From Choanephora cucurbitarum (lineage: Eukaryota > Mucoromycota > Mucoromycetes > Mucorales > Choanephoraceae): DNA of 64,000 nt. Position numbers and translations under genes: made by a program. The stretch is taken from the NCBI GenBank assembly GCA_025331435.1, contig JAIWNI010000022.1:279821-343820 (forward strand). The letters run 5' to 3'. Below are positions 43,322 to 56,100 of the stretch, piece after piece. Each line of letters opens with the position of its first letter. Within the stretch, counting starts at the first letter, position 1. The notes beneath the pieces are model-generated. The model did no database searches. It had not been told where the DNA came from and saw only the letters and a program-made list of their open reading frames with translations.

Positions 43322-46300
43322 TTATGTTGTCTTTGGCTTCATTCGGTTCACCACCTTATTTAACTTGGGTAATACAAGATGGCCTACGAGAACGCGCGAT
43401 AGTAAGAACAGGATAACAGTAAAGATAATAAAAAGTTCGGCAATACAGAAGTGACTGATAGAAGTACCGATTTCAAGCCAACTACCATAGTCTGTTACCA
43501 GATAAAAGAAATTGATGGTTTGAACATCAGTGATTGTCATGACGGATAAGAACAAAGTGAAAGGTTGAAGCTCAACACTTGAACTGAGGATACCTAGAAC
43601 AGATGAGGCAACAAAGAAGGGAACGAGGATCTTGATGATTAAGAGTGTGCCCATGAGGAAAGGATCAAATAAAGTAGTCAATCGATAAACACTTTCCAAG
43701 GAGAAACTACTTAAAGAGGCCACATTGCCTGTACCAAAGAAGGCAACATTGATAAAGAACAAGAAGAGCAGAACAGCACGGCCATCGCTTGCTTTTAGAG
43801 GCCGGCTACCGGATCCTCGCATGGAAAAGGAAGAACCCTTATACAGAGAGCGCTCGACTTCGAGCCATAAGAGAAGTGTGTTGCAGAATGAGACATAAAA
43901 CAAAAGCTCGTAAGATATACTCAACAAAGTCATGACAGGAGTAAAAGCAAAGCAAATAATCAGCAACCTTGCTAAATAGTCGTCGTATGTTTTGCCTCTA
44001 TAAACAAATGGGAAAACACTAGAAATGCCTAAATAAAAAAGGGATGTTAGGCAAAGATAAGAGTTGCATGTTGACGTCTATATTACCTATGACAATCCAG
44101 TTGGCATACTGATTGAGAACAGGAAGGCCTTGACGGTTTTCTAGACTAAGAGCAGTGAAATAAACGAGAGCAATGCTTAGGGCGTTTACAAGCAATTGGA
44201 TTAACATGACGACAGTAAGTTTCTGACTGACTCGGCCTTTTGCCCTGAGACTCCAGAGTGCGAAAATGCCTTCCAGAAAACCAATGATACCTCCAACAAC
44301 ACTAAAACATAATATGTAAGCTATCCGCAATAACTTTTCTTTTTTGTACTTACACCATGTTAATATCTTGACCTTTTTCGACTGGCAGTAAGGTAAATGT
44401 GCTTGTCAGAAGGCACGATAAACTCCAAGCAAAGAGAAGAGTTTTATGTTCCTTTTGAATCTTTGGTGGCATGACAAATGGCCAAATCGCCAACAATACA
44501 AAAATAACACTTAATACATCACGACGAAAGAAGCTATAAACCTGGTGATGGATAAGTGTTGATGAACATTCAAGTATTGGTATCTGAACTTACTAATGCT
44601 TCTAAAAAGGCCAAGGCCAAAACAGCAAAGCCAACAGATCGAGTAACACCATGAGCAAAGCACGATTGCAGTGTTTCGAGAATAAAATGACAGTTCTTGA
44701 AAATTTGGTTCCAAAAATAGACAGGAAAGAACACATATGCATAATACATAAGTGGCATTTTTTGAGTCCAAAGCATAGCATAGAGACCAGACAAGACCAT
44801 CACAGAAACGAAATCAACCTATTTTTTTTTGATAAGCAGATTGTTCACCTTAAATGTTAAGTCTTTAAGAAAAACGCTTACAATGATACGGTTCCTAAAT
44901 GAGATTGTGTTTGTAGATTTTGTTGAAAGCACAAATTGTCTGATGACAAACTGAAGACAGTAGATACACCAACCAATGTAACCAAGAGTAACTATATTTC
45001 TCAGGAACAGCCAATCGTATGTTTGGAAGTAACGTAAACCTTCAAGGCAAAATGCCATCAGTTCTTTTGATTTCTGTTCAGCGCGCAAAAACTGCTTATC
45101 ATTAATGAGCATCTGAATCTCGGCAACAAGCAATAAAGGGCTGTTGGCACCAGAGAGTTGACGAAATGGCCTGAAGAAGAGCTCGCTTTCTTGCTTTTCA
45201 TCTAAACAAATAGAAAGAAGATGTAAGTAATCAATTTTCTTTTATCTGGGACAAAAACATGTACTTTGTTTGACTTGATATTGTTCCAAAATTTGTCTAG
45301 CATTGGAAAAAGCTGCTTCAGCTTTTGTCATTTCATCTGCCTTGAGATAGTCCAAAGGAAGTTCGCCTACAGAGTTGACAGGGATATCAATGCCGATAAG
45401 ATGTGCCATCAATGGAGCAATGTCAGCCTGCAGAATATCGTTGCGTTGAATATCGGATAATCCCCATGGTTGAGAGAACGCATCATGTCCTAGACCAGAT
45501 TTCAAAGGCTCTTGAATACCTGCTCCCCAAGCAATCACGGGTGTACGTGTACAGTCAGGATGACCATCACCATGTCCACCTCTGTTGTTCATTCCATGAT
45601 CCGCTGTAAAAACGTAACTAGTGCGACCATCATGACCATAAAATGACTCAATTAAGTCGACCATTTCTTGCACGCCTTGGTCTACCAATTTGATATTTGC
45701 CAAATACTCTCTTGACATAGGTCTAAAGGCATGGCCGTTGGTGTCCAATCCAAGTAAATGCAAGAAAAAGACTATTTTTTTCTGTCTCAGCTTTTTTTCT
45801 AATACTGGGTCCGTAGTAGCATTCTGAAAGAGTTCCTTCACATGATCAAATACCCAAACGTCTAATCTTGAGGCCTCTACAATGGATTTTTTAAATACTA
45901 GTTCGTCTTTCTTTTTTGCCCAATTGTTATTTACCACCAGAAAAATCTTCGTATTCAGCAGGATACATGAATGTCTCTACCTTGTCGGGATCGGTAGCAC
46001 CATGTTGAAACATAGGTAATATATCGGGTGAACCAAAAGACCAAGTGTGTTCAGACTGATTGAAGACAGAATCAAAATTGACAGGATTCATTGACCAACC
46101 TTATTTTGATGTGGCACAAAAAAATCATTGGCATTTGCATACACTTCTCTTTACTTTTGACTTACCAGTTGTAACAGCACTAACATCTTCATAAAATCCA
46201 GCAATAATGGCGACATGCCCAGGCCTTGACTCGGTAGGAACACGAGTATGAGAAACACCCCAGGTGCCTTTTTCTTGAATGACGTTTCGTAAGAAAGGTG

Positions 46301-46578
46301 CTCGGGTTTCGCCGTCTTCATCCAATTCGAAAAGCTTATCAGCTCTCAGGCCATCGCCTATCGTTTGCTTTTATTAGGTAATCGTAAAACTCCTACGCCT
46401 TCAGTCATTTCTACTCACCCACAAATAATACGAGTCGATCAGCAGAAGGTGTCAAGGGACTCTTGTGAGGCGCCATGCCATGAACAAGAGGTGACTTGAA
46501 GTAAATATCGAATATACTGAACAAGTATACCACATGAAATAAGACGCCTATCGCCAGTAATCCAACTCGCGACAACAT
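43322..46578 (-). CDS. MCD4: GPI ethanolamine phosphate transferase 1 (Mcd4/PIG-N)
   Basis: Nine exons on the minus strand: 46578-46419, 46357-46166, 46099-45935, 45876-45265, 45201-44882, 44818-44594, 44541-44354, 44301-44087 and 44028-43322, giving 927 aa, close to the yeast length. An N-terminal membrane anchor is followed by a lumenal alkaline-phosphatase-like domain: [13 protein letters not shown] with metal ligands, [48 protein letters not shown] and [16 protein letters not shown]. The C-terminal half is a chain of membrane helices. The enzyme adds ethanolamine phosphate to the first mannose of GPI precursors in the ER. The stop is 16 bp from that of TBCC, on the opposite strand. Confidence 0.94.
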
Positions 46579-47121
46579 GATCGTCTCAGCAGTTTAATGG
46601 CAAGCAGAAACAATGAAAAGAAAAAGTACACCATTTCCTGAAATAGATTGCAAACAGAAGGAAATTTAAGTTGCGCTTGTGAAAAAGAAACCGACCTTCT
46701 ATTCCTCTACTGATGCTCATATATTTTAGACAATGACATTTTAGCATATTTTCTGTTCGAAAGAAAGCACTGAAAACCAAAACAATGATGTATTCCTATT
46801 ATTTTCTTTACAGACAGTTTCATAGCTATTCTTGAGCAACCCTCTAGAGAAACAGGCCATTAATATTTTCAATCGAGACGAAATTGACAGCAACCAATTA
46901 CTATCTTTTGACAGAGATGAAAATGAAGATCCGCATTGCCTCTTCAATTGATTCTTAGAGCAACGATTAGTTAACTCGTTCAAGGTTTACCAGGAAACAT
47001 TAAAGATACTAAAACTGTTACTAATCCTGTAAGGCACTCATCTCACACCAACAATTTCCCTTTAATGAATCTATGTAGAACCTTTATTCGTTTGATTTTG
47101 TTCATATATATGCCGTGAATT
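46579..47121. other. Intergenic between MCD4 and CSF1
   Basis: 543 bp upstream of MCD4 and downstream of CSF1, both on the minus strand. No supported gene; one minus-strand open stretch (46741-46983) lacks recognisable features. Confidence 0.5.
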
Positions 47122-50100
47122 TTAGTTTATTTGAGTTTCCAGTACTTCCCAAACAATCCTTGTCACTTTGTCTAAAGGTAAAGTAACATTTTCGTGTATC
47201 ATACCCGGAATTCTTTCACGTTTGAGGCCTAGCCATTCAACAGGAGGAGTAGCATCACCCATTACTTGCAGCTGTGGGTAGAAGTTGACAGAGTTAGTCG
47301 CAACATATGTAAACTTTTCAGTTTTTTCGGTCTTTTCTGATTTTTCCTTTGCGTCTGCATTTTCTGGTACTACTGTCTCTACTGTCTTCTCTGCTATAGA
47401 AGAGTCGATATCGCTTTTGCTTGTCATATCCTCTGATACGTTCAAAGTGAAGAGAGATTTGCGGCGGCTTGATACAGAAGCGCTGAGCGATCCATCTTCA
47501 TGATCTTCTACATGACTTGAAACACTAATAGGAGTAGTAATGTCATTGGGCACTTGCAAGCGATCATAACTTCTATCCAATGCTCGATCAAGCTGAAGAT
47601 TAAACATATTGATCATTTCTTGTAGGTATTTGATGAGCCCAATGTTGAGCGATACGCCAATTCGCCCATCAAAGACGGCATCAAACTGATGCAGAATGTT
47701 GTGATCAAGTTGCGTGGAGTCCATATCAACTTGTGTACTTGGAATGCCAAATATCTTTGTACCACCTAAACCTTTAGGCTTGCTAGCGGCTGGAGGCAAA
47801 GGCGCACTGTATTGGATTATGAGATCCTTGCCTAGTACATTCTTTGCTAAGGAAGCACTTGCAAGAGTGGCTCTTAGCTTACGGCGAATGCCTTCTGTTG
47901 TAGGCGGAAGCTCTTGGAGAGTAATTGCAAACTCTCTTGCTCTAATGTCTATATTATCAGAGTCTTGGAATTGACTTGGATAAATGACAAACTCAATTGC
48001 TTTAACAGAGACTCTAACCCTACTAGTGACATGCGACTTTTCATATCGGTTTTCTTTAGTCACAGCCTGTGTTGGTTCGGGCTCGGATTTGGACGGGATT
48101 GACCGCTCGATATGAGGTGTAATACCAGCTTCTAGTTTCTTCTTCTGTAACAACTCGTCAAATCTCTGAACCATAGTAATAATGACTGGGACAGTCTTGA
48201 CAGAAATACGAGCTATGAATGCTTCAAGATTGACTTCAAAGTTTAAGTTGTATTTGTTGTTCGTGTGCTCAAGAGCAATATCAAGCTCCAAGGATTGTTG
48301 GATGGTATTAAGGATGTTTTGATATTCATATTCAAATGATGCCTCAAGGCCTTCCATGACTGCACGTATGGATGATTTTGCAAGATCTTTTGCATCGTTG
48401 GATTGATCAACTCGACCCAAAACAGATATCGGCTTAAATTGAGCACTTCCAGATAGTCGACCTTCGGATGCAACATCAATTGACTTTAGAATGACACTAA
48501 AACCCTTACTCTCTCTTGGAGCCTCGTGAACTTGAAATGACAATTCGTTAGGTGACAAAGTGATTTTGCCGATGTGCTGACCAAGATCGACGGAGAAAGC
48601 CATCTTTTGCAACCGAACTGCCACATGCTTTGAAAATGGTGATAGAGGTTTTGATAAAGTTTGGTTAGAAACGGAAGGAGTCTGTTCAAAAAGCCTAGGA
48701 GGGTTCGGCGATCGCCGTTGGTTGAGCTCTTCGTGTTGAATGCTTTTGTACGAAGATTCTCTAGGGATAGGCTGGTCTAACCAACATGTATATAGCACAA
48801 GCAAGTCTTGCAAGTGACGCATATTAAGATCAGCTGATAGATAAGGAAAATCAATAATGATTGAGATATCATCTTCGAGATAACCATCCTTTCTTTGAGA
48901 AGTAAGCATGGTGTTGAATGAAATTTGATCGATACAGACGTTAAGGCATGCTTCGGGAGAGAAGTGATGCTTTACAACAGCTGTCATTTCGCGTAATGAT
49001 CCCACGCAGCTTACTGTTCGTGATGTGGTATCTTTTGAGAATGAGCTCAATAGAAACTCACTAGCTTCCCATCCTGTTGTACAAATAACCTTAGATACTG
49101 GCTGACAGCTCAACTCCAGTTGGGTCTTAGAAAGGCGTAACAGTAACGAAGCATTCATGTTAGATTCTGTTTCAAGAACTGCATCTCTGTCGGCTCTTCT
49201 TTGGCTTGATTGTTGAATACCTAATTTGAGACTGGTTGTCACTTCGCGCAGGAATTGAACAAATGCTGGTTGGAGTGTGTTTCGGCTCTCGCGAATCAAA
49301 ATTTCTGAATGGAATCGCTTTGGAGCATCTAAGACAGTTGCATGGGCACCTAATGGTGTTTGATATATCATCCAAGCATCAAGTCCCGGCAAGTCTACAG
49401 TTGCCATATTGACCTCACCAGCTTTTGATTCAAAACCTGTGCGTATTCTTAGAGGCCTGATATCCTTTTTCATCTTTTGGGTGTCTCCAGAATGCTGCTT
49501 AGGATACATTCGGATGGTGCCACTATTGCAGTTAAATCGGCCTTTGACATCCAAGTGAACAACCTCTGATTTGCTCGAGCCAGTTGATGAAAGGTTCACA
49601 AGAGAAGTAGATGACTTGTTGTTGTTTTTTGAGCTCAAGTTGGCTTGCTCCGTAAAGGCGTTGACACGATCCATACTCTTGACATAGATGATGCTGAGCG
49701 TATTAATATAATCTGCAATTGTGCCATCCACATCAACCTCGAATCCCTTTACATGCGCATCCACATCCACGGTTTGAATAGGCTTGACATTAGTTGCGGA
49801 TACACTACAAGCAATAAGAGGAAAATTGATGAGATTTGCTCGAGGATGATTGTCTGCAATAAAATCTTCTGCTTTGCTCTGGTCAAATTGCTTTAAAAAC
49901 TGCATGGTAATGTTATCCAGCTGCAGGGCTCCTTTCTCTATACTCTTGGAGAAGAATTCGATTGACGAAACTGAAAGTAACAAGGCACTCATATTATCAA
50001 GTTTTCCAGACACTGGTATGTCCGATCGCTCATCGAGAGGAACAGCAACTCCTAAACGACGGACATTTAGACATATGGCCTTTCCTTCTAAAATTGAATG

Positions 50101-53100
50101 AGATTCATTCTGCAATGTCTTTGGCCATTCGTTCTTGAGAGTAATAGATTGTACAATTAGCTTTGTGTTTGTTGACAATCGCTCCAACTCATCTTTCTTC
50201 ATCATTTTCTTTTTGCTTAATTCTGTATCATAATAAATGTACATTTCAGCGAGCTTGCCTAAAGCAATTGGCTGCATTACTGTTTGAATACGTTCAAACT
50301 CGACAAACACGGCCTCGAAATTCTTTTCAGCGATATGGGCATGTGTTTCCTTGACGCAATTCTTGCTTGTACATAAAGATACATAGTTCTGCACACTAAA
50401 ATCTAACAAAATGTATGCCAAACAGTTGCGATGTGTGTTTGATTCACATTTTGCTGAGTTCTCCTGGCTAAGTACATCGCTCACTGTGTTGTGGTCAAGC
50501 GAAAGTGAAAATTGTTGTGCCTGTAATTTCCATGTCAGCTTGCTAGCTGTGCTGTGCTTATCGTTTGTCAGTTTATTGTTGTTCGAGATAGAGGCTTCCA
50601 AAGAGTTTGAATGGAATACACCAACAGCTGATGGGCTTGATGCTGAGACACGTAAGCCATCCAATGATACATCAACTGTATATTTGAATTCTCTACTGGT
50701 ATCTTTTGATACATCAGTAATACTTGGGCTCTCAGCTGTCTTTTTGTTTGAATTACGTTTGGAATATGAAAGGACTTCAATGAGTTCGCTAATCTCATTT
50801 CCCACGAGCGACTGAGCCGTTAGTATAGTATCAATCAAACCGACATCAAGCGACATGGAGATATGATCAACTGATAGAGTGGATCGCAAATTAAGCTGGC
50901 TTTCACCGTCTATCATCTCACTACAGAGAGATCCTGTACTACATATTCCAGGTAAGTTAAATATACCAATGTTATCACTTTTCGGCTTATTTTTGAGATC
51001 CTTGGTAATTAGTAGGATAACCTGTTTTGAAAGCTGGAAAGAGTACATGTGAATGGGTGATACCTTCTGATGACTCTCGTTTACAATGACAAAGAGGTCT
51101 GAAATTCGATATTCGGCACTAAGTGAAGGCAGCAGGTCTGCTTGTATCAGAAATTCGTTTAGCAAGAATTGTAGCTTAATATCTAACTTCTTGGATGCAG
51201 GCAATACCGATGGCTGCGAAGAGATAACTGAAGGAACACTTGAATGATCAGATACATCCTTCCGTTGAACTTCCCATTCTTTTACAAGGTTTTGAATCAT
51301 AAAATGATATCTTCGACCTTGTTCAGTTTGCCAAGACTCTACAAAGCCGTAAAGACGAAGCAGACTTTGAGGTACATGTAAATAGAACTTGTGGATACTG
51401 GAAAACACGTTTAGCACATTCTTGCTAAAATCTGTCTTGCTGTTTTTCTTTGATGATTTTGAAATCTGAGAGATGTTTGCATTGACATTGACTTTTTCTA
51501 GCATAATGCCCAACAAGACAGTCTCTGACACGTCTTTGATATTCTTGCAAAACGTCTCTTCTTTAAACTTGATATCAATTGCTTGAATTCCACCAGCTGC
51601 TTCAAGTATTAAGCGAGGATCTGCTGTGTTATTTCGACGCGATCCTCGATTAGAGCTACGTCTACCTGAACCTGTATCAGAGTCTCTATCAGCATGTGAA
51701 GTAAGCTGTAAGGGCGATAGTTTAGGATTAGAGAAAAGTATAGAGCTTTGAACACCAGTAACGAGTGTGTCCATACAAAGCTCTTGGGCTTGTGCTTTGA
51801 TCTTGACACTTTCTACACTTATTAAGGTTTGGCCTACTACATCAACTTTGGCAAGCAGAGCATCAAAGTCAAAATCAATTTCACCCTTGTCGATTTGTTT
51901 AGGAGATTGGATTGGTTCAGAAAGAGCACTATCTGATTTTGTCGCAAACGCCCTTTGAACAAGTAGCATATGTCTTGCAAATGCTAGAATGATAGGATTG
52001 GTCGTTATATTAATTTCTCCAACTGTAATCTTAGTGATAGCATCAAGATAGCCTTCAGGAGCAATCCGGTGATAGCTATCTATGTTACGTGCTTCTGCCA
52101 ATGTAGAGATCAAAGACGATTTAAACAAGCATTCAAGTAGGAATTCAACAGAATTAATAGATATGCTGTTCTCCTCCTCTCGGTATTTAGCTGCTTCCTC
52201 TTCATAAATAATAAACTTGAATGTACCGAGTTTGAACTTGGCGAAATTAGAAGAGGACGTCAAAAACTTCACAACTTCGTTTGTAATGTTTTTGCTAGCA
52301 TGTGTGTTGTTTTTGTCCGATAAATGTTTGAAGGGTTGAGTAATCAATCGACAGTGAAGTATATCATCATAACCGATCTCCCAGTTTCGCCACAAGGAGA
52401 ATGTCTGCACTACGTTATTGAATATAGCAGTAGAATCAACTCCCTGTAATGCCCCGCCAGAAGTTAGCCTATATTGTAGCTCTTCTCTCTTCGATAATGG
52501 CATAGAACGGAGACAATGACGCATTCTTGCCAACAATTTCCATCCTACGTCATTTCTAAAATTGCGAGATCCTAATCTCAGCATAGTTGTTGGAGCAGTC
52601 AAAAAGATGGGGTCTCCTGTTACGGCTTGAGTAACTGAAAAGTTGGCAATTTCATTGATAAAGACTTGGACCTGCTTTGAACGTTGCTCTTGGAACTTCT
52701 CTAGAATACTCTTTAGGTCGTCAACAAACACTAGCCATGAATGTACAGCTCCTACGAGGATTTCTACTGATTCAGTAATGATAATTGTGTCAACGTTTTG
52801 TACTGTTAGATCGACATAATTAGGTGTTCTTGCACCTAGCCACTTGAAGCTGAGTCCTTTGACAGCCAAATCAAGCATAACAAGTTCGTTTACAAGTACA
52901 TCATCACCTTCAGTAAAATGATACATGTTTTTGTTTCTTAACGATTCATATGGAATACCAAACGCAATCGATTGGCGTTCATGTTGTTTTGAGATATACT
53001 GAACTGTTGAACCCATATCGCCAACATCAATATGCACTCTTGATTCTTGTAAGACAATGTTGGACTCGGCTACTTTGCTTTTCTTTTCTGCAAAAGCATA

Positions 53101-56100
53101 ATCCTCAAATTTCACACTGCCAATCATATGGAACTCATTCATAAACACATCAGCCGAACAAAGTACTGTGTCTTCTGGGTTGTATTGGGTCTTGACTACA
53201 GATTCTCCGTGTAAGTATGAAGGAAGGTCGTCAGGTACAGTAACATTTTGAATAAAGTGAAGATAAGTTTGAGGTAAAATAACAGCAAATCGAGTACAAA
53301 TATATTGATCTGTAAGATATCTAGTCAACTGCTCGACGTACTGAATCTGTATAGAGTCTAGCATGGTTTCCAAATCCCAATCCTATACATGTATTAGCAT
53401 CTTGCTCTTTTCATTCTCTTTTTTCTGTCTTAAAAAATGAGCATAATCTTACATCTTTAGTAATTTCCTCTGCCAACTCCTGGATTATTTTGACGAGAAT
53501 AGGAGTCAAAAGAACAAAGACTGGTCTTGTGGCCTCGATGACAGTTGTCGCAGTGACCTCGTTACCCTTGCTATGTTCATCTACTGTTTCGTCGGACTCA
53601 TCAAATGCCTTATCATAAGAGAAGTACTCATCACGGCTATCTTTTGTGTGATCATACAGCGGTCTCCCTTTCTCTTCGCTGGCCTAGTCCAATGCAATAT
53701 AGGTGTTAAATACAAGTAGTTTTTGTGTTGAGATTGAAAGAATAAGCAAACCTTTTCAGGTACAAACAACGTTTGAGAAGGAGGAACGTAAGGGTGGAAA
53801 AAGCTTCCAAGGTTAGTATCAGCTCCTGTCCTATCAATTCTATAACTTCTCAAGTAGTCGCTATAAGGAATTGATGGCGGAATAGCTGGCTTGAGTCCCT
53901 TAGAAAACTCACTTTTGTTGAGTAGGCTATCTGGATTAGCTGGCTCTACAAATCGAATAATATGTAACATATGTTGATTAGATAGCTTTTGGTCCTAAGA
54001 AATGTTGTAGTTCTTACCCTCATCACTGCTGATTCCACTCCCTTCTCTGGAAACTATAGAATAATCATCAGGAAACCAAAAGTCATCGAATGTTGCTTCT
54101 TCAGTTCCATCTTCATAATCTGAATCCTTAGCTGTATGAAAGGAATCATTATCTTTGGATTTACTACTGTGGATTGAGAAGCGCTCATAGCAGATATTAT
54201 CCAAATCTATGTCCGATCCACTTTCATCTTCTGAACTACTGTATGCCAGTTCACTTTTAGAAGAGTTATGACGTGAGCTTGACATGCTACTAGGATTACT
54301 ATAGCCTCTCGATCTTCCCTGCCTTGGTGTGGCAATGTCGGAAGTAAAAGATCTGGTGTCATACATAACAGATTTGTCTTCAACACGTCCTATTTAATAA
54401 ACATGTCAGCAATAGTGCTTATATTCAATAGAAAGGAAGTTTTACCGGAAACAAAAGGTCTAAAAGGAGGAGCATACACAGCACCAACATGATGGTCATT
54501 AGCGCTTGAATTAAAGGATGATCGAGATGCTAGACACAGAGAGAATACAATTGTTCAATAGAGCTTACAACAGGAGCAACAACAATAAAGCTTACATTGA
54601 GATGTTTCATCTAGTTCTTCATAAAGTCGAATACAACGCCTTGTGGCGTAATCTTGAGCACGAATGAAGTTCTGTTGTTCATTTCTAGCCTTCTTCCATA
54701 ATGATGTATGTCTAAAGATAGTTATATTTAAACCTAGATCTACTTTGGCTACTTCTGCCCAAGAGTAGTGATGTTCATTTGTCTAGAGTAAAAAAAATAT
54801 GCATGAGTGTTACATAACCGGTCCGTCGTTCTTAACTTACTTCATTTGAGCTACTGTTTCGAGCTTGATCTGGATTAGCTAGACAGCGCATAAGAAATAT
54901 AGGTATTTTGATAGTGATTCTTTGACTGTATTTGACATTGATTAGATTATCAAACTCAATTAGCACACCTTCTCCCAAACAAATATTTGTAGCGCTGTTC
55001 ATGCTCATCAAGTTTACATCGATCTTGTTGATTCGTGCCTTTAAGAAAGTAACATCAGGTAAGCTACTTGATTCCAATTCTTTTGGAACAGCATTGTCCT
55101 CATCGATCAGGTTGTAAGCAAAAGATTGACCAAAGCAAGCTAGTCCCATCAGAAAAGATGGCTTGATTTCACCCCAAATACGCCCAATATCGAAATCCCA
55201 ATGACACAAATAAGTTGCACAGTCAGGTAAAGGACCAAACAATCGATGTGCATGAATATTGAAGCCTATACGAAAGCAAAAAAAAATAAAAAAATTAATA
55301 CTTCAGTTGATTTATATGAATGTACAACTACCATCAACATAAAGATAATTCTTTGGATCTCTTGCATTTTTAATACGAAAGAATCCTTGTTTGGACTGAG
55401 GATTGGGATTGCTGTCTCTACTAATAGTAATAGGACTAATGTTGAGATACATATCTATTTATGCAACAAATAAACTATTAGCACAGACCTCTTCATTTGC
55501 ATTGCATTTTATATTACCCATGTACACGTCTAGATTTCTAAGCTCGAGTTGAAGCTCTTGAAATTCTAATTGAGAGTACTGCGAGCATTCATATAGATTC
55601 TCAGGCAACAATAATACGCCGTCTTCTAGATCCAGTAATACATATGCTTCGAACGGGTCTTGTAAAGGCTGATAACAACACAAACATTTTGAGTGAGATT
55701 CAGCTTTGATGTATGTTTACTTTTTTTTATTTTTACCTTAGACTCTACTTGTCTTTTCTTTTGCTCCAGCCACTCCTCATTGTTGGCTCTTCTCCTTCTG
55801 TACTCGTCAATGGTTGAAAAATTATTCCAAGCTCCAAAGTAGTTGTCTTTTAACAAGAAGATATATCGAATTAAAGTACCAAACAATTTGACGGTTGCGC
55901 CGTTAATTTTGATATAAAGGTTACAAGATTCAATATGTCGAGCAATGTCAACTGTGCTGTAAAATTCATAAGATCCTTCTATAGCAATGCTAGCCGCAAC
56001 AGCAGCATGAGCATCGTCCTCCCGCATAAAAGCATTCAACGTATGCGAAGTCTGAAGGGACAGACCTGCGTTTCCATGCTCTATATCCACCATAAACTTT